DNA of 46,470 bases from Phycisphaerae bacterium (lineage in GTDB: Bacteria; Planctomycetota; Phycisphaerae; UBA1845): contig JAJDDT010000111.1 in assembly GCA_029260165.1 (NCBI GenBank), positions 1 to 46,470 on the forward strand, given 5' to 3'. Both the position numbers and the translations under genes were made by a program. Below, one piece after another: positions 9,306 through 18,247 of this stretch. The notes under the pieces were generated by a model. That model did no database searches. It had not been told where the DNA came from and was given only the letters and a program-made list of their open reading frames with translations. How positions within the stretch are numbered: the stretch's first letter is position 1; each line of letters starts with the position of its first letter.

Positions 9306-10061
9306 TTAAGGTAAATTGCCAAATTGGCGCTGTAGCAACCCGAAGTCGCCAAGGTCAACATCGCCATCGGCGTCGAGGTCCGTCAGGAGACAAACACCCG
9401 ACAGTACGGGTGTCGCCGGATCGGGATCCGGTCCGGTCACGCAGGCTTCGAGATTCGCAAAATCGTCGAGATCAACGTCGAGGTCACAGTCCGTATCGCC
9501 CAAACGCACAGGTCTGACCACCTCGACCATCTGCGACGGGCCGAGCAGCACATCCGTACCAAATTCGAGAGGCGGATGACCACCGGCAATGGCGAATCCC
9601 AGAGCACCGGGCGTCAGCGAAAACATCGCCATGCCCTCATCGACAGCCGTAAAGGAAACCCGCGCGAGCAACGCCCACAAAGGAGCAACAGCCACCCCCG
9701 TGTCCAGTGTCGCGCCTCCCAGGTCGTCGACCCGTCCTTCCGTAATGACACCGCTGACGAGTTCGTCGAAATGGGTGGCGTGATCGATCGCAATCGCCTC
9801 CACCACACCGGACGCAAACATGACATCAACGGTGCCTCCCGTGATACCCGGTTGCAACGGACCAACGTTGGTGACCCAAACCTCAACAAAGCCCCCAGCG
9901 CCCAAACAAACCTCCGAGATGGACGCCGGGATCTTCGTCGTTTCGTCTGTACTCGTCTCAGTCACCACGCGAATAGCAACATCGATCACCTGACATGGCG
10001 AGCGTGTGGCTGCAAGCGCGACCATGCACGCTCCGATTAGCACCGCCATTCGCAACTTCAT
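9306..10061 (-). CDS. small secreted module protein with a dockerin-type domain
   Basis: 251 residues from the ATG at 10061; GAGAG lies six bases upstream. A TTG two codons earlier is less likely. The signal peptide is MKLRMAVLIGACMVALAATRS. One copy of the module shared with the flanking genes follows: GFVEVWVTN, GITGGTVDVMF, AIDHATHF, SGVITEGRVDDLGG, VAPLWALLARVSF and LGFAIAGGHPPL. Two well-formed dockerin calcium loops end the protein, GDTDCDLDVDLDDFANLEAC and DLDADGDVDLGDFGLLQ. It is in effect a minimal version of the 4807-6057 protein, lacking the first module. It sits between the two larger genes, 48 bases after the upstream gene and 26 before the next, consistent with an operon. The binding partner of its dockerin is not identifiable here. 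Confidence 0.85.
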   Translation of the reverse strand: MKLRMAVLIGACMVALAATRSPCQVIDVAIRVVTETSTDETTKIPASISEVCLGAGGFVEVWVTNVGPLQPGITGGTVDVMFASGVVEAIAIDHATHFDELVSGVITEGRVDDLGGATLDTGVAVAPLWALLARVSFTAVDEGMAMFSLTPGALGFAIAGGHPPLEFGTDVLLGPSQMVEVVRPVRLGDTDCDLDVDLDDFANLEACVTGPDPDPATPVLSGVCLLTDLDADGDVDLGDFGLLQRQFGNLP

Positions 10062-10109
10062 TTGCAACTCTCTTTGTAACGCCTGTCCAGGTTGGAGGTC
10101 CGCACGTTT

Positions 10110-12428
10110 CTATTTCTCCAACTGTCGGAATTTGGTCCCCTGCGGGACAACCGGCATATCCAACCGATACGCCCCGACCTGCGTGTCGACACCGTGCGGA
10201 ATCACAAACTCATCAGGAAGCAATCCAACCGAAAACTGCGCGAAACGCAGCGATCCAACGTCAAGCTGGATCGATACGGGACCCTGTCGCTTCGAGCGGA
10301 ATTCCACCGTCGCGAATCGTACCCACTGTTTGACCGCGACAAATCCATCCAACGTCACACCGCCCAGATCAAACGCCGTTCCAGACATTGGATCGATCTC
10401 GCCGGTCGCGAAGATTCCGAAATTCGGATCAACCGACGCCTCCATCAGCGACACGCGTTCCGCATCAGCCGAAACCGTCACCGATCCTCCGGTAACCCCA
10501 GCCGCGTCCGCGCCGAACATGTGCACCCAAATCTCAACCACGAACAACTGACCGAGTTCGACCGAACCTCCCCACGATGGCGGTGGACGATTCGCAACAC
10601 CGAAAGCCGTCCTTGAATCCCGCACGACCGTCCGCAATTCAACCGTCACAGGTTCTCCCTGAGACGCAGCACCCGGCGAAGCAAGAGAAAGCATCATTCC
10701 CGGGCACGATGACGGCGGCAAATGGGCAAGGTCCGGCTGGACAATCATCACATCCCCACAAGCCCTGCCAAACGCCGTTCCGAAAAACGACACATCCGAT
10801 GGACCAATCTGTCCGTCAAAGTAGAAATCCGCACAGTCCAGATAAGCGGGGTCTCCCGTAAACGTCGCGTAATGCGGTGCGAACAGGGCGAAATCGCCGG
10901 CATCGAGCGTATTGCTCGTATCAAGATCGTAAATAATGCGTGAGTTGACGCAGCCAGTCGCAGCCACGCAACTGTCTTGCGTGCACGCATTCAGGTCGTT
11001 GCAATCCAGCGGTGCACCCCCGGCACAAACACCAAGCTGGCATGAATCGGTCTGCGTACAGAAATCACTGTCGTTACACAACGTCCCATCGGCGATGTTC
11101 GGATCGGTGCACACACCGGTGCCCGGATTGCAAACACCCGCGACGTGACACTGATCGAGCGCCGTGCAAACGACCGGGTTGCTGCCGGTACATATGCCAA
11201 GCTGACACGCATCGGTCTGCGTGCAGAAATCACTGTCGTCGCACAACGTCCCGTCAACCATGTTCGGATCGGTACAAACACCGGTGCCAGGGTTGCAAAC
11301 ACCCGCCACGTGGCACTGATCGAGCGCCGTGCAAACGACCGGCATGTTTGTCACGACACCCGCCGCACAACTGTCTGTGGTGCACGCATTGCCATCGTCG
11401 ACGATGGGCACCGTCACGCTCAACAGGTCCGTCACATCCACGGCGGAATTCGGCAGCGGCGGCATTCCACCCGCCAATGCAAAGGGGAATGCGCCATGGA
11501 CCATGGAAAACGATGCAATCCCCGCTCCGGATGCGGACACGCGAACCCGCGCAAACAGCGCCCAATTCGGCGTCACGCCGACGCCCGGCAGCAACGTGGC
11601 TCCTCCGACGTCGTCTGCGACACCAAGCCCGTTGTTGATTGTTCCGGAGCTTGGATTGGAATAGACGCTGCCGTGGTCAATCAGGTCTGCCGTGACAAGG
11701 GTGTTGTCAAACAACAGGTCGACAGAACCCCCTGCCACACCGTCGGCTCCGCAGTTCTGCGATACCCACACCTCCAGAAAATAGCTGTCACCCGAACAAA
11801 CCGTCGTCAAACTCGTCGGCAGTCCCCCCTGTTCCGGAGTCGTCGGCGTCGAAACGGCGCGCAACGCGACGTCCACAACAGCCACCGGTTGAATATTGAG
11901 AACAAACGCAGGCCCGCTCAGGGGCGTTTCCGCAAACGGCGAATCGTTGAATACGAATTCGCCGGGGACCGTGTTGATCGTGATCGTTGCCGGGCCTGAG
12001 AAATTACAGGGAACCTGAAACATCGTCGTCACAAGCACGGCGTTGCCGACCCCGCCCGCGCTGGTGAAATTGTCAAAATGAATATCAACCGCGGAGCCTG
12101 CAGGTCCGAAAAGATCGTCCGTGACGAGGGCCGGAAGCGCGGCGAGATTTGGCACGCTCAGATCGTCTCCGCTGCCGGTTACAAACGGCAACGTCCACAG
12201 GTAGCTGTCATACTGCAATCCACCCGCACTGAAGGAGACGTCCATAGTGCCGGACGTCGCAAGTTCCGCGCCAAGCCCTGACAGCACGACCTGTAACGGG
12301 ACCGTATCCCCCGGAGATGCGGTGAGCGTACTCGCCCCGCCACTGCTCACAGAGAGCGCGGGAACCGCACTGACCATGCCGACATGAACGCTTAGTAACA
12401 ATGCCCCGACCACAATTGAACGCTTCAT
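10110..12428 (-). CDS. secreted multi-module protein with cysteine-repeat linker and dockerin-like segment
   Basis: 772 residues. The ATG at 12428 follows GGAGGA at six bases. The signal peptide is followed by the same two modules, in the same order, as in the 4807-6057 protein (compare AELATSGTMDVSF, DLFGPAGSAVDIHFDNF, YFLEVWVSQ, VAGGSVDLLFDN, PFALAGGMPPL). Next is a disulfide-rich region (about residues 350-490) with two near-identical 55-residue repeats containing CTALDQCHVAGVCNPG and CDDSDFCTQTDACQ. A dockerin-like calcium segment follows (YDLDTSNTLDAGDFALF, DFYFDGQIGPSDVSFF). A third, diverged copy of the module ends the chain (VVEIWVHMFG, GVTGGSVTV, FDLGGVTLDGFVAV), so here the dockerin-like part is internal rather than C-terminal. 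It is the first gene of the minus-strand run and has a hairpin leader. Confidence 0.85.
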   Translation of the reverse strand: MKRSIVVGALLLSVHVGMVSAVPALSVSSGGASTLTASPGDTVPLQVVLSGLGAELATSGTMDVSFSAGGLQYDSYLWTLPFVTGSGDDLSVPNLAALPALVTDDLFGPAGSAVDIHFDNFTSAGGVGNAVLVTTMFQVPCNFSGPATITINTVPGEFVFNDSPFAETPLSGPAFVLNIQPVAVVDVALRAVSTPTTPEQGGLPTSLTTVCSGDSYFLEVWVSQNCGADGVAGGSVDLLFDNTLVTADLIDHGSVYSNPSSGTINNGLGVADDVGGATLLPGVGVTPNWALFARVRVSASGAGIASFSMVHGAFPFALAGGMPPLPNSAVDVTDLLSVTVPIVDDGNACTTDSCAAGVVTNMPVVCTALDQCHVAGVCNPGTGVCTDPNMVDGTLCDDSDFCTQTDACQLGICTGSNPVVCTALDQCHVAGVCNPGTGVCTDPNIADGTLCNDSDFCTQTDSCQLGVCAGGAPLDCNDLNACTQDSCVAATGCVNSRIIYDLDTSNTLDAGDFALFAPHYATFTGDPAYLDCADFYFDGQIGPSDVSFFGTAFGRACGDVMIVQPDLAHLPPSSCPGMMLSLASPGAASQGEPVTVELRTVVRDSRTAFGVANRPPPSWGGSVELGQLFVVEIWVHMFGADAAGVTGGSVTVSADAERVSLMEASVDPNFGIFATGEIDPMSGTAFDLGGVTLDGFVAVKQWVRFATVEFRSKRQGPVSIQLDVGSLRFAQFSVGLLPDEFVIPHGVDTQVGAYRLDMPVVPQGTKFRQLEK
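11032..11342 (-). repeat. tandem 165-base duplication encoding cysteine repeats
   Basis: Two copies, 11032-11177 and 11197-11342, are offset by exactly 165 bases (55 codons) and are nearly identical over about 146 bases. Translated, they differ at only a few residues, for example Met/Ile, Val/Ala and Asp/Asn. The high DNA identity indicates a recent duplication or gene conversion. Confidence 0.85.
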
Positions 12429-12444
12429 ACAGATTCCTCCAAAA

Positions 12445-12477
12445 AGTCTGCCCCATTACCGCACAATGAGGCAGACT
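12445..12477 (-). promoter_or_regulatory. terminator-like hairpin just upstream of the dockerin operon's ribosome binding site
   Basis: On the minus strand AGTCTGCC pairs perfectly with GGCAGACT (eight pairs), extended inward by CATT/AATG after one mismatch, with a seven-base loop. It is followed at once by TTTTT and then GGAGGAAT, the ribosome binding site of the gene starting at 12428. The layout is that of an intrinsic terminator in a leader, so it could be an attenuator or block the ribosome binding site. No known riboswitch aptamer was recognised upstream. Confidence 0.6.
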
Positions 12478-12864
12478 ACTTCAACCCTTATTAACAGAAG
12501 CAAATAAATGCCCTCTACAAATCCCAAGCGCCCGGCCCCGACATTGAGAGGCTTCCCCCGAATCGCGATTATGAGAATCTTATAATAGACACCACTCGTG
12601 CCACGGAGCCTCAATACGCCGGGTCATGCGCAAGGCAATTCACATGCCGAGCACCCCGCGCCCCCGTGGAATCACTTCAGAAGCCTGTTCGGGGAAGGTT
12701 GACGGGTCGTGAGGCCCAAGCCGCTGCGAGCTGATTCGCACTAAGGGGGATATAGCGCGGAACCGCGCGGGGAAGGTATTGGAAAACTCTTACACTCAGG
12801 GGTTCAACCAATTGTGTTGTTTGTGCTGTTAACTGGATCGAACAACCTTAGCGCAATCCGCGCG
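12478..12864. other. gene-free stretch between the dockerin operon and the PEP-CTERM terminator
   Basis: No convincing coding frame is seen. An AT-rich patch near 12565-12590 contains TATAAT on the plus strand without a good -35 box. The minus-strand promoter of the dockerin operon must lie in this stretch, but I cannot place it. A 28-codon frame from the ATG at 12625 lacks a ribosome binding site and family features. Confidence 0.4.
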
Positions 12865-12903
12865 CAAGAAAACAGCCCGCCTCTGATGAGAGAGACAGGC
12901 TGT
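12865..12903 (-). terminator. intrinsic terminator of the PEP-CTERM gene
   Basis: On the minus strand ACAGCCTGTCTCT pairs with AGAGGCGGGCTGT (13 pairs, two of them G-T wobbles) around a six-base loop, followed by TTTTCTT. It lies 26 bases after the stop codon at 12930. Confidence 0.85.
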
Positions 12904-12929
12904 CTTGAATACTCTTTGAAAACGCTGTC

Positions 12930-13481
12930 TTAGCGACGGCGACGTGCCAGGGCAAGACCACCAAACGCAAGCAGACTCAGCGTGGCCGGCTCTGGAACCT
13001 GTGTCCACTGAATCGTCAGGAGCTGGCCACCAGCAATAATATCGTCAGGCGAACCACCCGAGAGGAAGATGTTCCCATCGTCAAAGGTCACCGAACCGGA
13101 TATGGCATTACCAAACCCATCGACGACCTGAACCGCATCGATCGGCTGATTGGTGCCCGGAGCCTTGATACCCTCGAGGGCAAAATCAATTCCGCCACCA
13201 GCAAAATCGGTGAAACCGAAATTTGCCCAGTCGATCAGCAATTCATGATCAAACGCCGGGTCGGAGCTTGGACCGGACGAGACGTCGGCGTTGAAGCCCT
13301 GCCCCGGAAAACCCGTACTGTCTGCCGTCTCAAAAGACCCAAACTGATGCGACGTGGCAATTCCATCGACGAACGGCCCGGACAGGTCCACCGTCACGTC
13401 GATGATGTCAGGCTCTGCAAAAGCCATCGGCGAAATCAGCGCCACCGAAAGGGCGACTGCCATCAATGCACGAAATTTCAT
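12930..13481 (-). CDS. PEP-CTERM sorting-domain protein
   Basis: 183 residues. The ATG at 13481 has GGGAGGT about eight bases upstream. The N-terminal signal peptide is MKFRALMAVALSVALISPMAFA. The mature part is a beta-rich, acidic, cysteine-poor domain of unknown function. The C-terminus is a textbook PEP-CTERM signal: VPEPATLSLLAFGG, a short hydrophobic helix and a terminal ARRRR. Such proteins are exported and then cut by an exosortase (EpsH/XrtA type), usually ending up in the outer envelope or extracellular matrix. No exosortase gene is in the window, so processing would depend on one elsewhere. The gene stands alone with its own terminator and a long, structured upstream region. Confidence 0.9.
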   Translation of the reverse strand: MKFRALMAVALSVALISPMAFAEPDIIDVTVDLSGPFVDGIATSHQFGSFETADSTGFPGQGFNADVSSGPSSDPAFDHELLIDWANFGFTDFAGGGIDFALEGIKAPGTNQPIDAVQVVDGFGNAISGSVTFDDGNIFLSGGSPDDIIAGGQLLTIQWTQVPEPATLSLLAFGGLALARRRR

Positions 13482-13654
13482 ATTTCCTTACCTCCCAATA
13501 CTCGAAACAGGAACCGTTCACACTCAAATTTCAGGACCACCACGGAACACCCGCAAGCAGCCTATATACGGTCGATCCAGCCTCAAAAAAGGCCGAATTT
13601 CAGTCGCATTCATGTCAAAGGGATCATGCCGAATAAGGGGGAGTGATTTGTCGT

Positions 13655-13757
13655 GAGAGACAGACCATCACACTCATACGCACGAACTCGCTCCCAAAGC
13701 GAGCTCTCTCTCTACAAACAACGCACGGTCTCCGCAGGAAAACCAACTCTGTCTCTC
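13655..13757. other. structured intergenic segment with nested inverted repeats
   Basis: GAGAGACAGA at 13655-13664 is the exact reverse complement of TCTGTCTCTC at 13748-13757. Inside lies a CTCGCT/AGCGAG hairpin (13687-13703). The stretch from 13482 to 13996 holds no convincing gene, although short frames exist on both strands. The structure could be the leader of either flanking gene or a small RNA; no known RNA family was recognised. Confidence 0.4.
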
Positions 13758-13996
13758 TCTCAGACTCCCCCAACTTAACGGATTCGCCCGGCGAAATCCA
13801 CCCCCTTTTCCAGAAAAAAGCCGTGTTTGAATATTCCTGTGCGACTTTAGGCCGCACAGCCATCTTCAGCCGAAGCAGCCTCGTTGACGAACCCGATCGC
13901 TTCGCGTAGCCTCCCCGGTTTGATGCGGCGCGCGTGCCCGCTCTTGTGCGATCGCGTGAAAGCGTTACCGGAGTGCTGACAGGAGCTTACGTTCCG

Positions 13997-14458
13997 ATGG
14001 GGCGATTGACAGGCTACGCAGTCGGGCTCGCGATCCTGGCCGTCGCTACCGGGTGCCAAACGACTGGGGCCGGTTCGCGCGATGGATCGCTGACGCGTGG
14101 TACGCCGTTTGAGTCCGATATTCCGGTCCCTGCAGGCTTCAAGATCATCGATCGCGCCAGCGAGGACCGTTCGACCGGGATGAGTCGGCTCTATTTGCGG
14201 CATCTGTACCGGGGAAAATCGGACGCTCATTCATTGCGACGTTTCTACCGCGCCCAGATGCCGATGGCTCAATGGACGCTCGTGAGTGATGGAAACGTCA
14301 TGGGAAACATCGTGATGCGGTACGAAAAAGGCGACGAATCCTGTACCATTCACGTCAGTGGAAAAGAAGGCATGATGACGCCCGTGTCAGAGGTACAGGT
14401 CGTGGTCGCGCGTGAGGAACGCCGCCAACCACCCGCAACAAGACGGAAAACTCCATGA
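13997..14458 (+). CDS. small lipoprotein of unknown function
   Basis: 153 residues from the ATG at 13997, with AGGAG about eleven bases upstream. An in-frame GTG at 13934 would add 21 residues that do not look like part of a signal peptide. The N-terminus MGRLTGYAVGLAILAVATGC is a signal peptide with a lipobox-like ATGC, Cys20 being the likely lipidated residue. The mature part contains VPAGFKIID and a mixed alpha/beta stretch with LRRFYRAQMPMAQWTLV and VMRYEKGDESCTIHV. This resembles small envelope lipoprotein domains of planctomycetes, but I cannot name a family. Its stop overlaps the start of the next gene in ATGA (14455-14458), so the two are translationally coupled. Confidence 0.75.
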   Translation: MGRLTGYAVGLAILAVATGCQTTGAGSRDGSLTRGTPFESDIPVPAGFKIIDRASEDRSTGMSRLYLRHLYRGKSDAHSLRRFYRAQMPMAQWTLVSDGNVMGNIVMRYEKGDESCTIHVSGKEGMMTPVSEVQVVVAREERRQPPATRRKTP

Positions 14459-15312
14459 AAACCGAACGCAGACACGAACTCAAGACCAATGAAATAGGTG
14501 TGTTCCTGCTGGACGCCAATGACTGGCTCAAGAACAACAGCACGAAGGTGGTCGCTGGTGTCATCGGCATCGTCGTCATCATCTTTGCCGTCAATTCAAT
14601 GCAGCGTGCCGGCAGCGAGAAAGCCGAACAAGCCACGCGACTGCTTGGCGATGCCGCGGTCAAGCTCGCCGGCGACGAATGGGAGGCGGGCTTTGGTGAG
14701 TTGGATACGTTGATCGCAAACGCCGGAAGCCGCGACTTCAAGATGAACGCACTCTTTGTGAAAGCGTCGGCTGCCGAGCGGCTGGCTGCTTCTCCCGATG
14801 GATTTAATGAGGACGTCGTCAACAGAGCCGAGGAAGCGTACGACATGCTGCTTGGCGAATTCTCCGATCGTGCGTTGGTCATAGCGCGGGCACAACTCGG
14901 GCTGGTCGTTGTGGCTGAGAACCGGTTTGCCACCGATGGAGATCCAAAGCACAAGGATCGCGCGAGGGACCTCCTGACTGCCATCAGCGAAAACAAGGAT
15001 GTCCAGGGAACACCGCTGCAGACGCTCGCCGTTGCAAAGCTGCAGGAACTGGACGATACCTTCACCCGCGTCGTCATGCTCGATCCCCCCCCGCCGCCAC
15101 CGGAACCGGTTGGACCTGCTGCACCCATAGCGCCCAATGTCACTTTTAATGCTCCCGAAGGGATCAAGGTCAAGAAGCTCGACGGGCCGCCAAAGGAACT
15201 CCTTGAGAGGATTCAGAAGGAAGCCTTGAAAGAAAAATCAGGCGATACCGACGAACCGGCTCCCGAGTCTCAGGAGGCCGAAAAAAGCGACAAAGACGAT
15301 TCGCCCGGGTAG
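14455..15312 (+). CDS. membrane-anchored TPR-like protein (YfgM-like)
   Basis: 285 residues. The start is fixed by the ATGA overlap with the preceding lipoprotein gene. After a charged cytoplasmic N-terminus (MKTERRHELKTNEIG) there is one membrane helix, VVAGVIGIVVIIFAV, at about residues 31-45. An extracytoplasmic alpha-helical repeat region follows (ALFVKASAAERLA, ARAQLGLVVVAENR) that looks like degenerate tetratricopeptide repeats. The C-terminal third is proline-rich (a run of seven prolines) and then highly charged and probably disordered (ESQEAEKSDKDD). The layout matches the YfgM-type ancillary proteins that assist secreted-protein folding at the Sec translocon. That function is an inference from architecture only. 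Confidence 0.7.
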   Translation: MKTERRHELKTNEIGVFLLDANDWLKNNSTKVVAGVIGIVVIIFAVNSMQRAGSEKAEQATRLLGDAAVKLAGDEWEAGFGELDTLIANAGSRDFKMNALFVKASAAERLAASPDGFNEDVVNRAEEAYDMLLGEFSDRALVIARAQLGLVVVAENRFATDGDPKHKDRARDLLTAISENKDVQGTPLQTLAVAKLQELDDTFTRVVMLDPPPPPPEPVGPAAPIAPNVTFNAPEGIKVKKLDGPPKELLERIQKEALKEKSGDTDEPAPESQEAEKSDKDDSPG

Positions 15313-15366
15313 TCCCGGGAAATTCCGGTTATTCCCGATCATCCCGGTTTCGGAGATTCGTCCGAC

Positions 15367-18168
15367 ATGATTCGGTCGGTTCGACTCACCTCCTGCGAGC
15401 GCGTTCGTTCGCTGGTGTTCGCAGCCGTCGTTCTCGCCCTCACCCAATCCGCCTGCGAGAGTGGAAGATTCAAGGGCGGAATCTGGGTACACCGGGACGA
15501 ACCCGAGCCGCTCCCCGCAGTTGGCGTGGAATCCAACCACCCCGCATTCAACTCAACCAACCACAAAATTGAGTTGCAAGCTGCCATCAACGAGTGCCTG
15601 ACCGTTGATTTCTCCCTGCGCAGCGAGCAACCCGTTGAATCGCTCGATATCACCGTTTCCGACTGGTCATCCGAAAACGACATCCTCCCCCCGTCCATCG
15701 TACGCATCTACCGAGCCTGCCCCGTCCAGATACGTCGCCATCCACCTTGGCAGATGCAGATGATTCCAACATCAGATCGTCTCGAATCAGCACACGACGC
15801 GCTGGTTCCCGCCGAGGCACCGTACGGTGGATTGCCAACGTCCCTGACACCCGGGCAATCGCTGCACATCACGCTGGACATCTGCGTACCCCCGAACGCC
15901 GCCCCGGAAACGTACGAGTCGCTCCTGACGCTGACGTCGAATGACCGTGAACTCAAGACCCTCCCGATGACCCTCGAGGTCCGGCCCATCGTCCTGCCTC
16001 ATGCGCCGGACCCCATTTTTCTAACCGAGGTCGATTACCACGGGTGGATTGCAAGCAACTGCCCCGACGTTCACAGTCAGTCGCCCGCCCCCGTACCGAC
16101 CATCGCGTGGGCTAACGAGCGGGTCCGGAAGAAACTCAAGTCGATCACGACCGATTCGGTCACCATGCTCGCGGATCATGGTGTGGCTGTCGCCTTCGAC
16201 GGCATTCTTCCGGGCATGAAAACCGATGCAGCCTACCGCACGCATCCCGTCTGGCCACCGATCGATCAGGTGCTCGCGACCGTTGACGAAGCGGCCGGTC
16301 CCCTCGCCCGATTCAAAATCCCGTTCGACGGACTGCATCCATTCAACCCGGACGATCCTTCCGCACACGATCCCCTCAAAACCTACCTGGCCGACTGCGC
16401 CAACCATTTCGCCGAAAACGGTTGGCTCGACCGCGCCTACGTCGAAATCCCGGTCAACAACAGATCACCGCAACAATCAGGCCGTGCGAAACGATCAGCC
16501 AAAATCATCCACAACGCGGATCCGAGACTCCCCGTCGTCGCGTCCATATCGCCCGCAGGCTGTCGCGAATTCGAATTGAATCGATTGCACCCCGCAGCCG
16601 CGTTGGCAAACCTCTCCGCCCTCGCGCTGCCGGCTCGTTGGTGTGCAGCACAATCGAATCAGCCCGGGGTCCGCGAATGGGCACGAATCGACCGCCCGCC
16701 CTATTCCGGGACAATAGACATATCTGCCACAACGTCCGATATCCGCGTCCTGGGATGGCAGGCTGGAACAAACGACATCACACTTCTCATGCTCGGCAAC
16801 ACCCTGAGTTGGCCTCGCGACGCTCAATCCGCGACACCGCAAACCTGCGTCGATCATGCCCCCACAACTCTGGTCTACCCCGGCGAACCATTTGGTTTGC
16901 AAACCCCAATCCCGTCAAGACGCCTCAAGACCATTCGGAGAGCAGCACAAGACCACGCCTACCTCCAACTGCTCAAATCGCACGGAATGACCGAATTCGC
17001 AAACACAATCACCAGGTCGCTCGTTCCGCACGCATTTTCAACCGCCCGCAGATACGCCGACACCGATCCCATGCCCATCCGTTGGCCACGACACAACCGG
17101 GATTGGGAGTCCGCAAGACGTGCAATCACCAACGCGCTCGTGCGCACCACGAACTCGCGTTTCCATGATCCAGATCGCGACGTGCCGGCTCAACAACAAC
17201 TGAACCGCCTGCTGGAGCGGCGGCAGCACATCGACATGCACGTCGAGGGCGTGCGAATTCTGCCCGAACGAAAAACCGATCACTACCGCGTTGACGTCTG
17301 GGTCCGAATCGACAATCTCACCACAAAACCAATCGCCGGAAACATCTGGTTTGAAACGCTGCCCACCGGCTGGCAGACCGTCGAGCCAGGAACCCCCGTA
17401 CCCACCATCGAACCAGGCCAGGCCAAGATCGTCTCCCTCAGCGCACGCGTGGTTTCATGGACGCGATCGACGGGACATCCAACCGCCCTGCCGATCGTCG
17501 CGAACCTCGGAACCGACCACCTCCTGCGTACATCAGCACGCGTCTCCGCCCTCACCCCCATGCGAACATCCGAACCGATCACCATCGACGGAAATCTCGC
17601 CGATTGGCCCGACGCCGATTTCAACGTTGCCGCCGATTTTGTATCAATCACCGGACAACCCGAACCCGCCAATCAGAATCCACCAGCCTGTTTCGTCATG
17701 CACGACGACGAATTCATCTACATCGCAGCCAATTCCCAAACCGCACCCGAGACAACCGCCGGTGGCAACGCCCTACCCTGCGACGACGGACTGCCCGCGA
17801 AAACCACACGTTTCGAGGTCCTCATCGATCCGAACAACGCCGGCACACATGACCCAGCCGACCTCTTCCACATCGCCATAGGCTTCAGCGGCAGCCTCTT
17901 CGAAAAAGGCATCGACCTGAACAACACCGGCACCCGCCACGTCTGGTCAGCGGACATCCGCTACGCCACCAGCGTCACGGACAACGTTTGGACCATCGAA
18001 ATGCGCATCCCCAGATCGTCAATCAGCCCCGCTCACGACATCGATCGCGTGTGGGGCTTGAATTTTGCCTTTTTCGATGCAACCAACCAAACCCTGCGAA
18101 CGTGGTCCGGTGCACGCTACAACCCCTACGATCCCATGGCGCTCGGGAATCTCATCTGGCCCAATTGA
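15367..18168 (+). CDS. secreted glycosidase-like protein with C-terminal CBM9-like domain
   Basis: 933 residues. The N-terminus has a signal peptide (RSLVFAAVVLALTQSAC) whose Cys could be lipidated, although Gln at -3 is unusual for a lipobox. A beta-sandwich (about 60-210; LTPGQSLHITLDICVPPNAAPETYESLLTL) precedes a barrel-like central region (about 220-560) resembling the DUF4091 group of putative glycoside hydrolases (VAFDGILPG, FKIPFDGLHPFNPD, RAYVEIPVN). Residues 737-933 look like a family 9 carbohydrate-binding/DOMON-type domain: ITIDGNLADWPDADF, RFEVLIDPNN, WTIEMRIPRSSI and VWGLNFAFFD. Catalytic residues cannot be assigned by eye. It lies 54 bases after the TPR-like gene and 79 before a pseudopilin gene, all in the same direction. 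Third codon positions are strongly C/A-rich, unlike plus-strand genes further right. Confidence 0.65.
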   Translation: MIRSVRLTSCERVRSLVFAAVVLALTQSACESGRFKGGIWVHRDEPEPLPAVGVESNHPAFNSTNHKIELQAAINECLTVDFSLRSEQPVESLDITVSDWSSENDILPPSIVRIYRACPVQIRRHPPWQMQMIPTSDRLESAHDALVPAEAPYGGLPTSLTPGQSLHITLDICVPPNAAPETYESLLTLTSNDRELKTLPMTLEVRPIVLPHAPDPIFLTEVDYHGWIASNCPDVHSQSPAPVPTIAWANERVRKKLKSITTDSVTMLADHGVAVAFDGILPGMKTDAAYRTHPVWPPIDQVLATVDEAAGPLARFKIPFDGLHPFNPDDPSAHDPLKTYLADCANHFAENGWLDRAYVEIPVNNRSPQQSGRAKRSAKIIHNADPRLPVVASISPAGCREFELNRLHPAAALANLSALALPARWCAAQSNQPGVREWARIDRPPYSGTIDISATTSDIRVLGWQAGTNDITLLMLGNTLSWPRDAQSATPQTCVDHAPTTLVYPGEPFGLQTPIPSRRLKTIRRAAQDHAYLQLLKSHGMTEFANTITRSLVPHAFSTARRYADTDPMPIRWPRHNRDWESARRAITNALVRTTNSRFHDPDRDVPAQQQLNRLLERRQHIDMHVEGVRILPERKTDHYRVDVWVRIDNLTTKPIAGNIWFETLPTGWQTVEPGTPVPTIEPGQAKIVSLSARVVSWTRSTGHPTALPIVANLGTDHLLRTSARVSALTPMRTSEPITIDGNLADWPDADFNVAADFVSITGQPEPANQNPPACFVMHDDEFIYIAANSQTAPETTAGGNALPCDDGLPAKTTRFEVLIDPNNAGTHDPADLFHIAIGFSGSLFEKGIDLNNTGTRHVWSADIRYATSVTDNVWTIEMRIPRSSISPAHDIDRVWGLNFAFFDATNQTLRTWSGARYNPYDPMALGNLIWPN

Positions 18169-18247
18169 TAATTCAACGTTGAAATTCAGACCCACCGGAC
18201 GATACTATTCAACAATGGCAGGAATCAAGCCCAACTGAAAGTCAATC

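Noticed and set aside
12600-12860. possible tmRNA, 6S or SRP RNA in the gap near 12.7 kb
   Set aside because: No conserved core sequence of these RNAs was found on either strand.
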